Assembly: GCA_015227615.1 (NCBI GenBank)
Contig: JAALGZ010000002.1
Span: forward strand, 2,356,001-2,420,000
DNA: 64,000 nt
Direction of reading: 5' to 3'
Source of the DNA: Labyrinthula sp. Ha
Lineage: Eukaryota > Sar > Bigyra > Labyrinthulida > Labyrinthulaceae
Of the stretch, positions 10,926 through 21,897 are shown piece after piece (position 1 is the stretch's first letter; every line of letters starts with the position of its first letter). A program made the position numbers and the translations under genes. The notes under the pieces were generated by a model. The model was not told the origin of the DNA. It saw only the letters and a list, made by a program, of their open reading frames with translations, and searched no databases.

Positions 10926-13589
10926 ATGTTGGATTTAACCGTTTTGTCCAGCTTTAAGCCAAGATATGAAAAAACTGGGAAGAAAAATCTAAGGTGTTTT
11001 CCTGTTTGTACAGCGAAAGGACACCAAACTTCAGGTTTTTGTGGTTCCTCTATTGCAGTTCAAATTGGAAACGTTTCGTATCTTCAGGGACTGGAAAATT
11101 GGTGTGCTTGGGGTGAGCTTTGTTTGATGAAAAGTTTGCAGGAGGAAAATACTGAAGAGGTTGTTGACTTGTCCATTTTTGAAAGTGATGAGCGAACGAA
11201 AGATACCGTTTCAAATAGGTATTTACGGGGAAAGTTGATTAGTGAGAATATTGTACTGTTTAAAGAAGGCCGGTTTAGTTGGCATTATGACTGGCAGAGT
11301 AGCAAAAATACATGTGAAGAGGAGCATGTTTTCTTAATAAGGTTTTTTGAACAAGAAGATCGGACTTTGAAAAGTATTGGAACGGTTTGTTCACCTAGTT
11401 TTAAACTTTATTCGAGACATCGAGTTAGAAAACACAGACGACTTCAAAAGGATGCGTCGAACAGGGCTTTACCAGAGATTCCAAGGTATGATGCAAATTT
11501 TCAAGAAAAGGTAAACAAGGATGTGAAAAAAAGTAGAACTGAGGAAAACCTACATTTGAACTTCCAGAACCAGGCTCCCTTCCAAACATTACTTCATCAT
11601 TTACACGCTGGGCAGGCCCAATCGAAAATACAACAACTAACACCAAACACCAATACTAATATTACTATAAATAACAATTATCCACCACAATTGCCCATAC
11701 TTACATACAAGAATGAAAATCTGGCTAAAAGCCCGCTAATGATGCCTCAAAATATACAGAGTCTCAGTTCTATGAGTGTCCCAAGAAGCTTGGACTCCCA
11801 AACTAGTCTATCCAGCTCTAATTTTCACTTGTCTCACTATAGTCACTTTGATTTAGGTTATATTTATAAAGCGGAGGGTTTGAATGAGGGTCAGAAGCTT
11901 GTTCTTCTACGCCTAATATTGCTGGCTATTCTCTATGCAAATGGAGATTCAGACGATAAGGATGATGATGTGTTCTCGTCCATGACAGAAATATTACCCG
12001 AAGTAAGTAATTTCTCTGATGATTTAAGCGACGACTTCTTTGATGCGTTTTGGCCGGAGGATACGTATGATGTCCTCTTTGATCCTCCTGATTTAGAACC
12101 TACCACCGGTTCTGCAAGTTTCTCAAGTTTGGAAGAGCATATAAATACCATTGAACCACATATTCAAGATGAAAAGACTCAGGATCCATATAAAACACGT
12201 ATTAACTCTATGCTCAAGGCACTAAGAAACAAAGGTTCAATACATTGTAGGAATAACGCAGACAAAATCTTGAAAATTATTGAGGATGCAGGAAATTACT
12301 TTGTGAAAGAGCGAGAAGTGTCTAATGCAATTTCCATTCTGTTTAAGACATGGTGTGTTGATCCTTCGTACCTAAATGTCGTGACTGGGTCCATTTTAGG
12401 CAGCGACATGGCGCAGAAATTAACTGCAGATGAAATAGAATGTCTTATGTACACTGACACAGTGAAATTTAATGGGATATTACGAAAATTCATGAGTCTT
12501 GAAAATGAAATATTTGCCCTCGTTGCTGCAACGATTCTCCCATTAATAGAAAAAGCTGAATTAACTCTTGAGGATTTGAAGGAACCTATGGATATTTGTG
12601 CACAAAATAAGTTTTTACCTTTTGACCCGCAGTACAAGTCAGAGCCAATCATTGTGAAACTTGTGAGGCTACAAATTTATGGCCATGTTCAGCCGAGTAA
12701 CCCTCTGCAGGAATCTGAACAAGAAAGCATTAATGACCAGGAATGGACAGAACTCTTGAAAGCAAACTTTTCTCACATAGTGAGAAATGCAATTATCACC
12801 AGAGTCAAAGAAATCAAGCTGTTTTCTCAACTCCCTCCTAATCCTACGCCATTACACTGTACGGGGATGGGCCAAGGAGTCGATTTTTCATGCCTGCAAT
12901 TTCTGCAAGGTGTGTGGGATTTCAGGGCAGAGAGTGGACTCTCTATTTATCAAGAAGCCAGTAAGATAAAGGGACAAGTAATATCTTCTTTGTCACAACT
13001 CACAGGCCAGAAAACAGCGGGGAACCTCTTCCCAAACCTTTTTGTTTCAATGTTCAAGAAACTTGAGGTGAGTATATCACACGAAGCCATCTTGTTGAAA
13101 GGGCAGAAAAAACTGTTTACGTCTGGATCATTTCTGTTTAATTTGGATGCAGTTCCGCGAGCTTATGTTACCCCCAGTGCCATCCCTTGCCATACAACTG
13201 CCTCCTCGGGCTTATGGGTTTCCTCTTGGCTGTCAAAACGGTACCCATCAGAAATGGAGCCACAAGTTAGTAGCCTGCGTGCTCAGGACAGCATTGTTAG
13301 AATAGTTGTTGGAGGAAAATGGTGTCGCCGAAAGAAAAGCAACTCCAAACGACATAAATTAACTCAGGTGGAGAGTCGTGTGTTAATAAGTGTAATGTTA
13401 TCAAATGACTTAGCAACTCTAATATTTAGGTGGAGTGGGCTCAAGTTTAAGGAATCTGGGCTTGAAAAGGCCCCATCTATGGAGGATAAGGCAGGTCTCG
13501 ATGCGCTCTTCAAAGATATAAGTGAAGGAAAGTCTAAATCTCACTCATTTACCTTCACTCGTGGAACCCAGCATGTGAATCGATTTTAA
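10926..13589 (+). CDS. Large unrecognised protein, 887 aa, possible transcription regulator
   Basis: One uninterrupted frame from ATG at 10926 to TAA; no intron is needed. I do not recognise the family. The first 175 residues look like a folded domain with spaced Cys and Trp residues (FPVCTAKGHQTSGFCGSS, ENWCAWGELC, WHYDW) and end in a basic stretch, SRHRVRKHRRLQK. A low-complexity part follows (about 210-310), rich in Asn, Gln, Pro and Ser, including NTNTNITINNNYPP. Around 345-395 it is strongly acidic (DSDDKDDDVF, DDLSDDFFD, then EDTYDVLFDPPDLEP). The C-terminal half is mostly helical-looking with a basic patch, GGKWCRRKKSNSKRHK. A basic domain plus a Q/N-rich linker and an acidic aromatic patch is the usual look of a transcription activator; that role is inference. 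A TATA-like element lies at 10724-10734. The gene is isolated between two deserts. Confidence 0.85.
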   Translation: MLDLTVLSSFKPRYEKTGKKNLRCFPVCTAKGHQTSGFCGSSIAVQIGNVSYLQGLENWCAWGELCLMKSLQEENTEEVVDLSIFESDERTKDTVSNRYLRGKLISENIVLFKEGRFSWHYDWQSSKNTCEEEHVFLIRFFEQEDRTLKSIGTVCSPSFKLYSRHRVRKHRRLQKDASNRALPEIPRYDANFQEKVNKDVKKSRTEENLHLNFQNQAPFQTLLHHLHAGQAQSKIQQLTPNTNTNITINNNYPPQLPILTYKNENLAKSPLMMPQNIQSLSSMSVPRSLDSQTSLSSSNFHLSHYSHFDLGYIYKAEGLNEGQKLVLLRLILLAILYANGDSDDKDDDVFSSMTEILPEVSNFSDDLSDDFFDAFWPEDTYDVLFDPPDLEPTTGSASFSSLEEHINTIEPHIQDEKTQDPYKTRINSMLKALRNKGSIHCRNNADKILKIIEDAGNYFVKEREVSNAISILFKTWCVDPSYLNVVTGSILGSDMAQKLTADEIECLMYTDTVKFNGILRKFMSLENEIFALVAATILPLIEKAELTLEDLKEPMDICAQNKFLPFDPQYKSEPIIVKLVRLQIYGHVQPSNPLQESEQESINDQEWTELLKANFSHIVRNAIITRVKEIKLFSQLPPNPTPLHCTGMGQGVDFSCLQFLQGVWDFRAESGLSIYQEASKIKGQVISSLSQLTGQKTAGNLFPNLFVSMFKKLEVSISHEAILLKGQKKLFTSGSFLFNLDAVPRAYVTPSAIPCHTTASSGLWVSSWLSKRYPSEMEPQVSSLRAQDSIVRIVVGGKWCRRKKSNSKRHKLTQVESRVLISVMLSNDLATLIFRWSGLKFKESGLEKAPSMEDKAGLDALFKDISEGKSKSHSFTFTRGTQHVNRF

Positions 13590-16500
13590 TTCTGTTGTCA
13601 ATAGACTGTAAACACACTGAAAACTGAGTATAACCTAGAAGAAAAAATATTTTGCGCAGGGTATTAGCTCCTGTCTATTAAAAGTATGAAAATTGATTTA
13701 TTACATGGTGCTTTACTTATTATGATTAATATGGATTCATACCCACTAGTAAGAAAACGTTTTGCTCTCCCATTCACTCACCGACAAATGCAACATGTTT
13801 GGCTAGATACAGTTTGTTTACAATGAACATAGTCAATATTCTCACCAGGCGAAAACATGTAAAACTATTCCCTTCGGCTGCATTGTTTCATCCTACGATA
13901 ATCTCTTTAGAAATCTTACATTAGTTTGTGACATGCAACCACTGGTCATGGGTGGCAGAACGCTGATGTGTAGAACTAGTAGTTACGCTCTCACAAGCCC
14001 ATTACCTAAAAATAGTACGAGTTAAGATTTAACGCAGTTTCTATTGAGTTCATTCTGTGGCAAAAAACTACTTTTGATCCTTCTCTTTTCCAACAAAAAA
14101 AAGGAGTTTTGGATTCAGAAAATAGTCGGAATAGAAGAAGCGAGAAATTACTTTGATATTACCTATTTTCTTTATTCTATAGTTTTCTAATGCAACAGGG
14201 GTTTAGGTATTTAAGGAAGAAAGCTATCAGCCCAGTTACAAGAAACTCTTCTTTGTTAAGCCAGGAAAAAGTAAGTGAGGAGCCAAGTGGTGCGTCAAAC
14301 TAAGGTTGTGGCAGTAGTAGTTGGAATTATCATCCCGGGTCAAAGTAGGGCTTTCTTATTAAAGTAGAAGAAAATCTAGAACCAAAAACTAAATGCCATT
14401 AACTACGTTGCCTAATCAAGTACTTTTTTTGAGTAATTTGATTAAATAGTCGACTAATCTAAAGTAATAAATAAACAAAGAAAAATAGATTGTTTATACG
14501 AACAGATTAATTTTGGTAGATTTAAAGGTTATGAAGTATTGTTAAAGGGCGCACAGCACTCATTTAAGAAATGTATCGTCCAGCGAATTGTCTTCTAGAT
14601 CACTGCCTGTATATTTTCTATGGATAAGACAAAAATAAGCTTGCCCATTGTGTAATATTGAAGCAGCTTATGGTATACAGTAATTCGTATAAAACCAAGC
14701 CTTATGAAATCCCGAGCTTAATTCAAAGGATTTGCTCTTCATAGTTTGTCATAGAATAGTACAACAGCATGCAAGTGAATATGCGGATCATGCTTCCAAG
14801 AGCCTTTCAAGTAGGAAATTCAGATAAATCTGACAAACTTCATCACCTAGCGAAGTAAAAAAGGAATAATTGTAGCCCATGCAAAATATGCCCCCCCTCC
14901 TAATTTTACGAGTTTCTTTCAAAACAAAAACACTGATGAAGTTATATGAAAATGAAGAACCTAATTTCTTTCCCATAGTATCAACAATGGAGCATTTGAA
15001 GGAAATATTGCGGTTGAATGAATACAGGTTTGTTAAATGGATCCAAAATAAAAATTAAAACAAAGAAACTTTGATAATGCTCATTAAAATGACTGATCGC
15101 ACTGTACCAAGCAAGAGGTATGCAAGACTTATCATTTGACTTTCATAGGTTGAGTTACAATATAAGGAAAATCTTACAATCCATATATATATTAGTAAGA
15201 GAAAAGATGTTGAGACCTTTCTCTTGAAGTTGGAATCCATAAAACAAGAGTATAAATGGAACTATTTAAATATTTTTTAGTTTAAGATAAGAGATTTATC
15301 ACAGTAGAGAAATAACATATTCGTGGTGAGAAAGAGAGTGGAATGGGAAACCACCATGTTAGAACCTGGTCTAGAACGCTATTTTTAGTTATAAACTAAT
15401 AATGTGGTTTATGTTAAATTCATGAAGCTTACTGTGCTAAAATTTTTGAGTGGTACTAAAGAAAAAGGAGAAAGATTGAGGCAGTTAGTAGTCTGTCTTC
15501 AAATAGAGGTTCCAACTATATATGTCTTGGTCTGAAGTGCTGTAGTGAATGTCTCTGCGCATTGTTTCCTTCCCTGAAAGAAAAATTGTACTTGAATAAG
15601 ATGGTTTTACACAATATAATAGAAAAATAACAGTATCTTATTTATTAACTTTACATCTTTCAGGTTCCCTTAAGTGAATAAACATAGTTGTACTGATTAC
15701 TTATAGACATGCATTTAGGCAACAACTACGAAACGTCTTAAAACAGGTCCTAACCATATTTTGCTTAAAACATTGGAGATTATTAATAAACAAGATGTCT
15801 GAAAGTAACTTCGACAATCTTAGCAAAATAAATAATTAAGACTGGTGAAGCTCTAGAAAAAACCCATGGGTACTGTGAAATTGTTGCCAAGAAGAGCATC
15901 GAAGTTAAGAACAAGGTTGGAGAGAAATTATCTAGTATTGGCAAAATTAAGTCTAGAATATAGATAAACAATGGAGTGATGAACTTAGAGCTAGAATAGA
16001 TACTTTTTTTGCACATGGACTTTTATTGCAAGTGTATTAGTGGAAATAATGGTTGAGCATGCAGCGTTTACTTATGCCAACCACAGATCAATCATGAAAT
16101 TACACAAATATATAACCTGTTTTTGCTGAAACGAATGTTATAGAGATTGCTCTGAAAGACATAGAACAATTATGTGTTTTGAAATAGGAGGTGTATTTTC
16201 AAACTGAATCGAGAAAAACACAATTTGAAAATGATAGAGAAGAAGAGGCTAGCGAGAAAATTTTAATGCTAATTCTGATGTACAAAAGACAAATAAAATG
16301 ACATTAACGAGGTTAACAAATAATAGGAGCCATAATTTGAATGGGAAGTTTAATATGAGCTTTAAACTATGTATTTTTGCCCATTATTGGGATTAATATC
16401 ATGTAAACAGCATTTTTTATAACAGTTGGTAAGACAACCTACAGAGTATCGTATTCGGTAATCTAGTAGATCTTAATAGAATCTCACTTTCATTATATTA

Positions 16501-16929
16501 AAAAAGAATGGAAAATACTTATGGCTACAACTAATTGTCTAGGCATAAAACCTAGAAAGAGTTAATCTGATAATTTTTCCTTTCTTGTTTGCGCTCATTG
16601 TCTAGTTTACCAATATCTCAACTACATTTCAGTCTCCCATGAGCTGATTGCAGATTCTCCATTCATCACAAAAAAATATCTTATCTAGAAAAATATATAT
16701 TTCATGTATATAATTATACAAAAAACTATCAGCAAAGGGTTAAATACTCTGGGTTTTGTATTTAAGGACAACAGTTATCTCTTGTTAAGTCACTTGCTTA
16801 GAGAAGTGAATGCAAGAATACAAATGTGGTTTGAGAACTACCCAAAAATCAAGTCGGATTGCAAAACACCATCGTTGAGAAATAAGTGGGAAGAACCCAA
16901 ATCACAAACAGTTCCAGAAAGAAGATATA
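13590..16929. other. 3.3-kb gene-free region
   Basis: No supported gene, RNA or repeat. Short frames at 14788-14976, 15055-15240 and 15783-16016 lack family features and neighbouring exons. The last 230 bp before 16930 should hold the transporter promoter; no clear TATA element is visible. Confidence 0.5.
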
Positions 16930-17817
16930 ATGGTGAACGCTTTATTTGCAATCGGTGGATACATGACATGCTCAGCTCTGATGCTACTTGTGAATAAACT
17001 TTCTGTTCACTATCTGCCGGCTCCAAGCTTTGTTCTACTGTGTCAGCTCCTTGCCTCAGCACTTTTCACAAAACTTGTCTCCTTCTTAGGCTACATCCCT
17101 CCTGTTTCTTTCAACTTAGCCACTGCTCAAAAATTCTACATTGTACCCTTCGCGTTCACAGGAACCATATTTGCAAATATAAAAATTTTGGAACATGCAA
17201 ATGTTGAAACTTTTATCGTGTTTCGAGCTAGTACACCGCTGATAATCTCTATACTTGACTACTATTTCCTTGGAAGACATTTACCTGATAGAAGATCCTG
17301 GATGTGCTTGATATTTTTGCTTGTTGGTGCTATGTCATATGTATATTATGACAAGTTCTTTAGTGTTACTGCATACACTTGGGTATTAGTATGGTATGTT
17401 GTATTCGTATTTGATCAAGTGTATATAAAACATGTCATTACAAAAGTTGAAATGTCTACTTGGGAAAGAGTTTACTACACAAATTTAATTGCACTTCTTC
17501 CTCTTGGTATTTCTTTTATGGTTAATGGTGAGGTTTACAAACTGAACTCAGGCGACATAAACTCTGTGAGTTTGTTCTTCCTAACTGTAAGCTGTATAAT
17601 TGGAACCGGGATTAGTTATTTTGCTTTCTTAGCAAGAGAAGCTTTGAGTGCTGCGTATTTTACAGTGGTCGGAAATACGTGCAAAGTACTTACAATTATT
17701 CTGAATCATCTTTATTGGGATAAACATGCTACTCCTCAAGGTTTGATGTCACTTGGAGTTTGTCTGGTTGCTGCTGCTATGTATAAACAAGCACCGAAGA
17801 GAAAAATATTGCCTTAA
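16930..17817 (+). CDS. Nucleotide-sugar transporter (DMT superfamily, SLC35/TPT-like)
   Basis: 295 aa, single exon, about ten hydrophobic segments spread evenly, as usual for this family (300-350 aa). It should exchange a nucleotide sugar for its monophosphate across the Golgi or ER membrane. Typical stretches are LMLLVNKLSVHYLPAP in the first helix, FANIKILEHANVETFIVFRA in helices 3-4, LGRHLPDRRSW in the next loop, and SYFAF...ALSAAYFTVVGN before CKVLTIILNHLYWDKHATPQ near the end. This last block matches the YTVVGxxxK...N motif region of GDP-mannose/GDP-fucose type carriers, but the substrate cannot be read from sequence. The C-terminus ends in lysines (KQAPKRKILP). The start is the first ATG after upstream stops. 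The gene converges on the coiled-coil gene with 21 bp between stops. Confidence 0.88.
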   Translation: MVNALFAIGGYMTCSALMLLVNKLSVHYLPAPSFVLLCQLLASALFTKLVSFLGYIPPVSFNLATAQKFYIVPFAFTGTIFANIKILEHANVETFIVFRASTPLIISILDYYFLGRHLPDRRSWMCLIFLLVGAMSYVYYDKFFSVTAYTWVLVWYVVFVFDQVYIKHVITKVEMSTWERVYYTNLIALLPLGISFMVNGEVYKLNSGDINSVSLFFLTVSCIIGTGISYFAFLAREALSAAYFTVVGNTCKVLTIILNHLYWDKHATPQGLMSLGVCLVAAAMYKQAPKRKILP

Positions 17818-17838
17818 ATACTATGGTGAAACTAGATT

Positions 17839-19518
17839 CTATTTTTCATATGGGGACTTTTGCGCTTTACTCAGTGTTTTAATTTGTGGTTTGGCCATAT
17901 ATTCTTTTTCACTTTGTTTACCTTCATGTGAACTTTTGCTATACTTTTTAGTCTCTTTAGCTTCAAGACTATCTAAAATACTTTCCGCTTTATGCCATTG
18001 TTTCGTTCTCCTTATTCTGTCCATAGCTCTACCTAATTCCTCCCTTTTTTTCTTAGCAACCCAAGCTGCATCTTTTCTTCTTTCCAAAAGCTCCCTCTTT
18101 TTCTGAACCATTGTGGAAATTCGATTGCTATTTTCTTGGATTTTATTTAGCAACATTTGCTTTCTATATTCATCCCTTCTACGTTCTCTTGCTACATTTT
18201 GTCTTTTCATTTCCTGCTTCAACCTCATTTCCTCTATCCTAAGTTCAAGTGTTTCCTGTTTTTGTCTCTGTTGTTCAGCAAGCTTCTTAGAGACCGCATG
18301 CTGCCTTTTCTTAAGAACTTGTTTTTGGTACTCTTGTCTTTTCTTTACGTGTTGTAACACTTCTTTTCGTTTTAGATCCCCAAGATCTCTATTTATGGCT
18401 TTGGCTTTAAGTTCCTCATGATACTCTTTGTCTTTCTTAATTTTCATGACTCTAGCCTGTTCTTGTTTTAATTTGAACAAATTTAACCTCTTTTTCTCTT
18501 GGTTCTGCATTTCTTCACGATTTCGACAAATTCTCTCACGAATTTTGAAACTCTTCTTTTCATTTTCTACTTTCAAAGTCCTCTGTTCTTCTGCTTTCTT
18601 AAGTTCACGAAGTTTTTCCTTTTCTAAGTTCCTCCTTAATTTTTCCTGAATCTCCATCTGTTGTCGCAGAAAAATTTCTTCTGTTTGCTTTCTTAGTTTT
18701 TCCTTCTTCTCTGCTCTTAATTTTTCTAATCTAAGTTGAGCCTTAACTCGCTGCTTTGCTGCAAGTTTTTCTTTTTCAGCCTGCAATTTGTCACGTTTGG
18801 ATTGCTCCAACGCTAACTTCCTCGTTCTGTTTAAGGCTTCTTTTTCTTGTTCAAGTTTCATCAACATTTTTGCTCTTTTCAATGCCTCTCTTTCCTTGGC
18901 TTTTTTCTCTAGTAATTTTTGACGAACCTTTTTATTTTTTGCGTCTTGTTTTAATTTTTCCTCAGCTTTTTCTCTAAGCTGCGCTTGCTGTAATTCAAAA
19001 GCTAGAAGTTGCTGAATTTCAGATTGCTGTTTTTTCTTCATCCTTTCTAGCTTTTGCTGCTCTTGACGAAGCATTGTACCGAGCTTTTTATCTGGTTCGT
19101 CTACATTTCCTCGTGCTTTGATGGGTGAACCTTTAAATTTTGAACTAGCGTTTGATTTAACTTTAAAACCAAAATCCGCTTTACTTAAAGTTTCATGCAG
19201 AGTCTCCATTGAAGATATATTCTTGAGGTCTTTGTCAATGTTAGATGGTCCATCCTTCAACTTATTTCTAATGGATCGTGCTTCATGAAAAACTTTCATC
19301 CTCTGGTTGTCCAGAAAATCAGCTCTAAGCTGAAGTGTTTTCGGGCTTAATGGACTTTGCTCAGATCTTAATGATTTTGACTTTGCCGGGGGAGAATGTG
19401 TTTTAGGTATTAGATCCTCTAAGGAAGTACCTGACAGAAGCAATGCTTGTGCGGTGCATGGCGTAAGAACCGGCCGTTTTGGCGGTGATTTTAGCTGAAA
19501 GAGCTCTTCTAAGTTCAT
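17839..19518 (-). CDS. Lys/Glu-rich long coiled-coil protein, 559 aa
   Basis: Single exon from ATG at 19518 to TAG. Residues 1-130 are Ser/Pro/Lys-rich and probably unfolded (MNLEELFQLKSPPKRPVL, ...SPPAKSKSLRSEQSPLSPK). From about 150 to 520 it is one almost continuous charged helix of Lys, Glu, Gln, Arg and Leu (for example LRAEKKEKLRKQTEEIF). The tail is basic. No motor, GTPase or membrane feature is present. Such proteins are often cytoskeletal, centrosomal or ciliary, but composition alone cannot assign it. Its start lies 45 bp from that of the next gene, also Lys-rich, so the two share a promoter and may be used together (inference). Confidence 0.8.
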   Translation of the reverse strand: MNLEELFQLKSPPKRPVLTPCTAQALLLSGTSLEDLIPKTHSPPAKSKSLRSEQSPLSPKTLQLRADFLDNQRMKVFHEARSIRNKLKDGPSNIDKDLKNISSMETLHETLSKADFGFKVKSNASSKFKGSPIKARGNVDEPDKKLGTMLRQEQQKLERMKKKQQSEIQQLLAFELQQAQLREKAEEKLKQDAKNKKVRQKLLEKKAKEREALKRAKMLMKLEQEKEALNRTRKLALEQSKRDKLQAEKEKLAAKQRVKAQLRLEKLRAEKKEKLRKQTEEIFLRQQMEIQEKLRRNLEKEKLRELKKAEEQRTLKVENEKKSFKIRERICRNREEMQNQEKKRLNLFKLKQEQARVMKIKKDKEYHEELKAKAINRDLGDLKRKEVLQHVKKRQEYQKQVLKKRQHAVSKKLAEQQRQKQETLELRIEEMRLKQEMKRQNVARERRRDEYRKQMLLNKIQENSNRISTMVQKKRELLERRKDAAWVAKKKREELGRAMDRIRRTKQWHKAESILDSLEAKETKKYSKSSHEGKQSEKEYMAKPQIKTLSKAQKSPYEK

Positions 19519-19563
19519 TTTATTTTAACGTTTTCAATTTTTCAGTTTAATTTGCAAAACAGA
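19519..19563. promoter_or_regulatory. 45-bp shared space between divergent start codons
   Basis: The whole region between the ATG of the coiled-coil gene (minus) and the ATG of the small basic protein (plus) is 45 bp and A+T-rich. Both promoters and 5' leaders must overlap the other gene or be extremely short. Confidence 0.6.
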
Positions 19564-20115
19564 ATGAAAATTGAATCCAGTTACCATGGGAGAAGAGATG
19601 CGAAGTTTTCTGTCCTTGAGAAGTACGAACCACCTAGACTACATTTTTTTGGAACTAAGAATCATCAACTTAATTTGAGGGGAAGAAATTTTTTTCAAAG
19701 TAAACAGAGAATGTGGAGACCTAAGCCAATAACAAAAATCAGAAAATCAAGGGAGAAGGATTGGATTTCTTTTACGCTGGAAGAAGAAAAACTTCAGAAA
19801 GAGAATGAAAAAAACTTTTTAAACGCGAAAGAGGAGCGGGAAACTCGATGGACTGAAGAGTACACAATGAGAAGAAGCAGATCAGAAGGAGCTATGAAAA
19901 AATTAGACAATATATTTGAAAAATATAAACAACAGATGACGATGACTGATTACTTGAAACAAAAGGTTCAGACAAGAGATCCAGCTTTGGTTAGACCGCT
20001 ACTACCATTAAAATCAGAGGCAAACTTAACAAGAAATAAAAGTAAAAATGGAAAAAAAGGCAATCGTGGAAAAATAAAGAAAGGAAAGAAAAAAAATAAA
20101 AACCAAGTTCTCTAG
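19564..20115 (+). CDS. Small basic protein of unknown function, 183 aa
   Basis: The first ATG is at 19564; an upstream TTG at 19552 in the same frame is unlikely to be used. The protein is rich in Arg and Lys: an N-terminal part with aromatic residues (YEPPRLHFFGTK, RMWRPKPITK), a central charged helix (SFTLEEEKLQKENEKNF, TRWTEEYTMRRSRSEGAMKK), and a C-terminal polybasic tail (GKKGNRGKIKKGKKKNKN) that could bind nucleic acid or serve as a nuclear or nucleolar signal. I recognise no family. It is divergently paired with the coiled-coil gene. About 285 bp without a gene follow it before the methyltransferase. Confidence 0.7.
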   Translation: MKIESSYHGRRDAKFSVLEKYEPPRLHFFGTKNHQLNLRGRNFFQSKQRMWRPKPITKIRKSREKDWISFTLEEEKLQKENEKNFLNAKEERETRWTEEYTMRRSRSEGAMKKLDNIFEKYKQQMTMTDYLKQKVQTRDPALVRPLLPLKSEANLTRNKSKNGKKGNRGKIKKGKKKNKNQVL

Positions 20116-20400
20116 CTCTAACTGTCTGTTTCATTAATTTCAAAACTGTCATGCTTTCATTTGCTGCATTTTCTTTAAAAATGAACAGGTATTCATTTTT
20201 AAATTGTATCCCACATGGAAATCACTGAAAAACTAGCCAAAATCAAGTATATTAAGTTTTACCTCCTTTACTTTCTGTTGAGAATAAGTTTAGAAGTGAA
20301 AAATATCCTTTTTGTGATATATACTTAACTGTTCAACCATAATTAGCAATTGCCCAAAATAATACGTGTTTAATTCCGGGAATAGGATAAAAAAACTTGT

Positions 20401-21897
20401 ATGGATTTGGAAGACAGTGAAAACGATGATAGATTGAGTCAAGATGAAAATTGGCTAAATGAAGATGAACCAATTCAAGACTTAATACATAAATTAAAAT
20501 ATCATAAAACTTTTTCTGAATTCTTAGAGTTTTATATCAACAAAGAACCTTCGTTTGATATTTTGCAAGTTCTTTGTAGTCTTCCACAAGATGACGATTT
20601 CATTGGGATAAAGTTTGCAAATGCCTTGCGAAAAGAGTTTTTAAACATAAACAGTGATGAAGAATACAAACAGCAATTTTTAATTTTTTCAAATAATTTA
20701 ATAGATGGCCTGATATATTCATCTGAAGAGTTTCTCAAACCGTTGATTGAACATGATCCTTTAATTAGTTATCTTACTGCATATGTATCTAATTTTTCAG
20801 AAACAGAATCAGAACAACATGATGAACAAACTATGCAGAAGAAAGAAAACTCCAGTTATTATTTTGACTCTTATGATAATTTTTCTATTCATAGGGAAAT
20901 GTTAGGAGATAAAGTTAGAAACAGAGCATATGAAGAAGCCTTGAAAAAATATGTCGATGGAAAAGTAGTTATTGATGTGGGATGTGGTACTGGTTTGCTT
21001 TCTTTTCTTTCCCTTAAATATGGTGCAAAATATATAATTTCAATTGATAACTCAAATATAATTTATACTATGCAAAATACTCTTGAGAAAAACTTTCCCA
21101 AAGAAAAGGATAAAGTATTAATTCTAAAGGGAAAAGCTGAAAACTTTGGAAAACTGATATTAGAGGACAAATCGGCCTTGGAAAGACTGAACTCTGTTCC
21201 TTGGTGTGTTAGTAAGGTGATAAAGGAACAGAAGGAAATTGTTCTTGTTTCTGAATGGATGGGTTATGCATTGTTTTTTGAAAACATGTTTGCTTCTGTC
21301 AGGGTTGTGCTAGAATTTTTACAAACTAAATTAGATAAAAATGTTATTCTTATTCCTTGCCGAGCTAATCTTGAGGCAAGCTTTTTGACTAGCAGAGAAA
21401 CGAAGGTTGCTTTTGATATTTCTAAAGTAGATTTCTCAAACATTTGTGGGCTAGATTTTGGTTTTCTAAACTATCAGGAAGAAAGGACAAATTCAGTTGA
21501 AGCAAAAGTGGAGTTAGTTTCGCCTTCAAGGAGGTGCTCTAATACTCAAGTTTTAAAAGAGTTTGATTTGAATGCCTTGAGCTTATCTCAGATTGATTTC
21601 GTTGCTGAGGTGAATTTTACTTTGACTGAGAATTGTATAGTTGATGGAATTGCACTACAATTCACTTGTTTCATGGATAATGACATGAACATTAAACTAT
21701 CAACAAGCATTCCATGTAATAGTTCAGAAGCGACCCACTGGAAACAAACAGTCCTATACTTTAATCCCCGTTCAAAACAAAAAGGAGAAACTCTTTCCAT
21801 CAAATTGAAATACTCAAGGAATGCAGTTAACCAAAGAAATATAGAAATTCTGCTCACTATTGAAGAAGAAGATCCTGTTCTGTATGTCTTAGAGTAA
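20401..21897 (+). CDS. PRMT3: Type I protein arginine methyltransferase, PRMT3-like
   Basis: 498 aa, single exon. It should transfer methyl groups from S-adenosylmethionine to arginines, for PRMT3 typically on ribosomal protein and other RNA-binding substrates in the cytosol. The core starts near residue 158 with YYFDSYDNFSIHREML. Then come the SAM-binding motif I, VIDVGCGTGLLS (about 197-208), the double-E loop SEWMGYALFFENM (about 284-296) with both catalytic glutamates, and the THW loop THWKQTVLYF (about 445-454). The N-terminal 155 residues are acidic (MDLEDSENDD) as in PRMT3, but I see no clear C2H2 finger. An insertion between motif I and the double-E loop makes it longer than usual. 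Its TAA abuts the TAA of the opposing DMAP1 gene with no base between. Confidence 0.88.
   Translation: MDLEDSENDDRLSQDENWLNEDEPIQDLIHKLKYHKTFSEFLEFYINKEPSFDILQVLCSLPQDDDFIGIKFANALRKEFLNINSDEEYKQQFLIFSNNLIDGLIYSSEEFLKPLIEHDPLISYLTAYVSNFSETESEQHDEQTMQKKENSSYYFDSYDNFSIHREMLGDKVRNRAYEEALKKYVDGKVVIDVGCGTGLLSFLSLKYGAKYIISIDNSNIIYTMQNTLEKNFPKEKDKVLILKGKAENFGKLILEDKSALERLNSVPWCVSKVIKEQKEIVLVSEWMGYALFFENMFASVRVVLEFLQTKLDKNVILIPCRANLEASFLTSRETKVAFDISKVDFSNICGLDFGFLNYQEERTNSVEAKVELVSPSRRCSNTQVLKEFDLNALSLSQIDFVAEVNFTLTENCIVDGIALQFTCFMDNDMNIKLSTSIPCNSSEATHWKQTVLYFNPRSKQKGETLSIKLKYSRNAVNQRNIEILLTIEEEDPVLYVLE

Noticed and set aside
16704-16997. 97-codon frame overlapping the transporter start
   Set aside because: Different frame from the transporter, no features; chance.
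18113-18977. Several plus-strand frames opposite the coiled-coil gene
   Set aside because: Reverse reading of Lys/Glu codons gives Phe/Leu/Ser-rich frames; shadows of the real gene.
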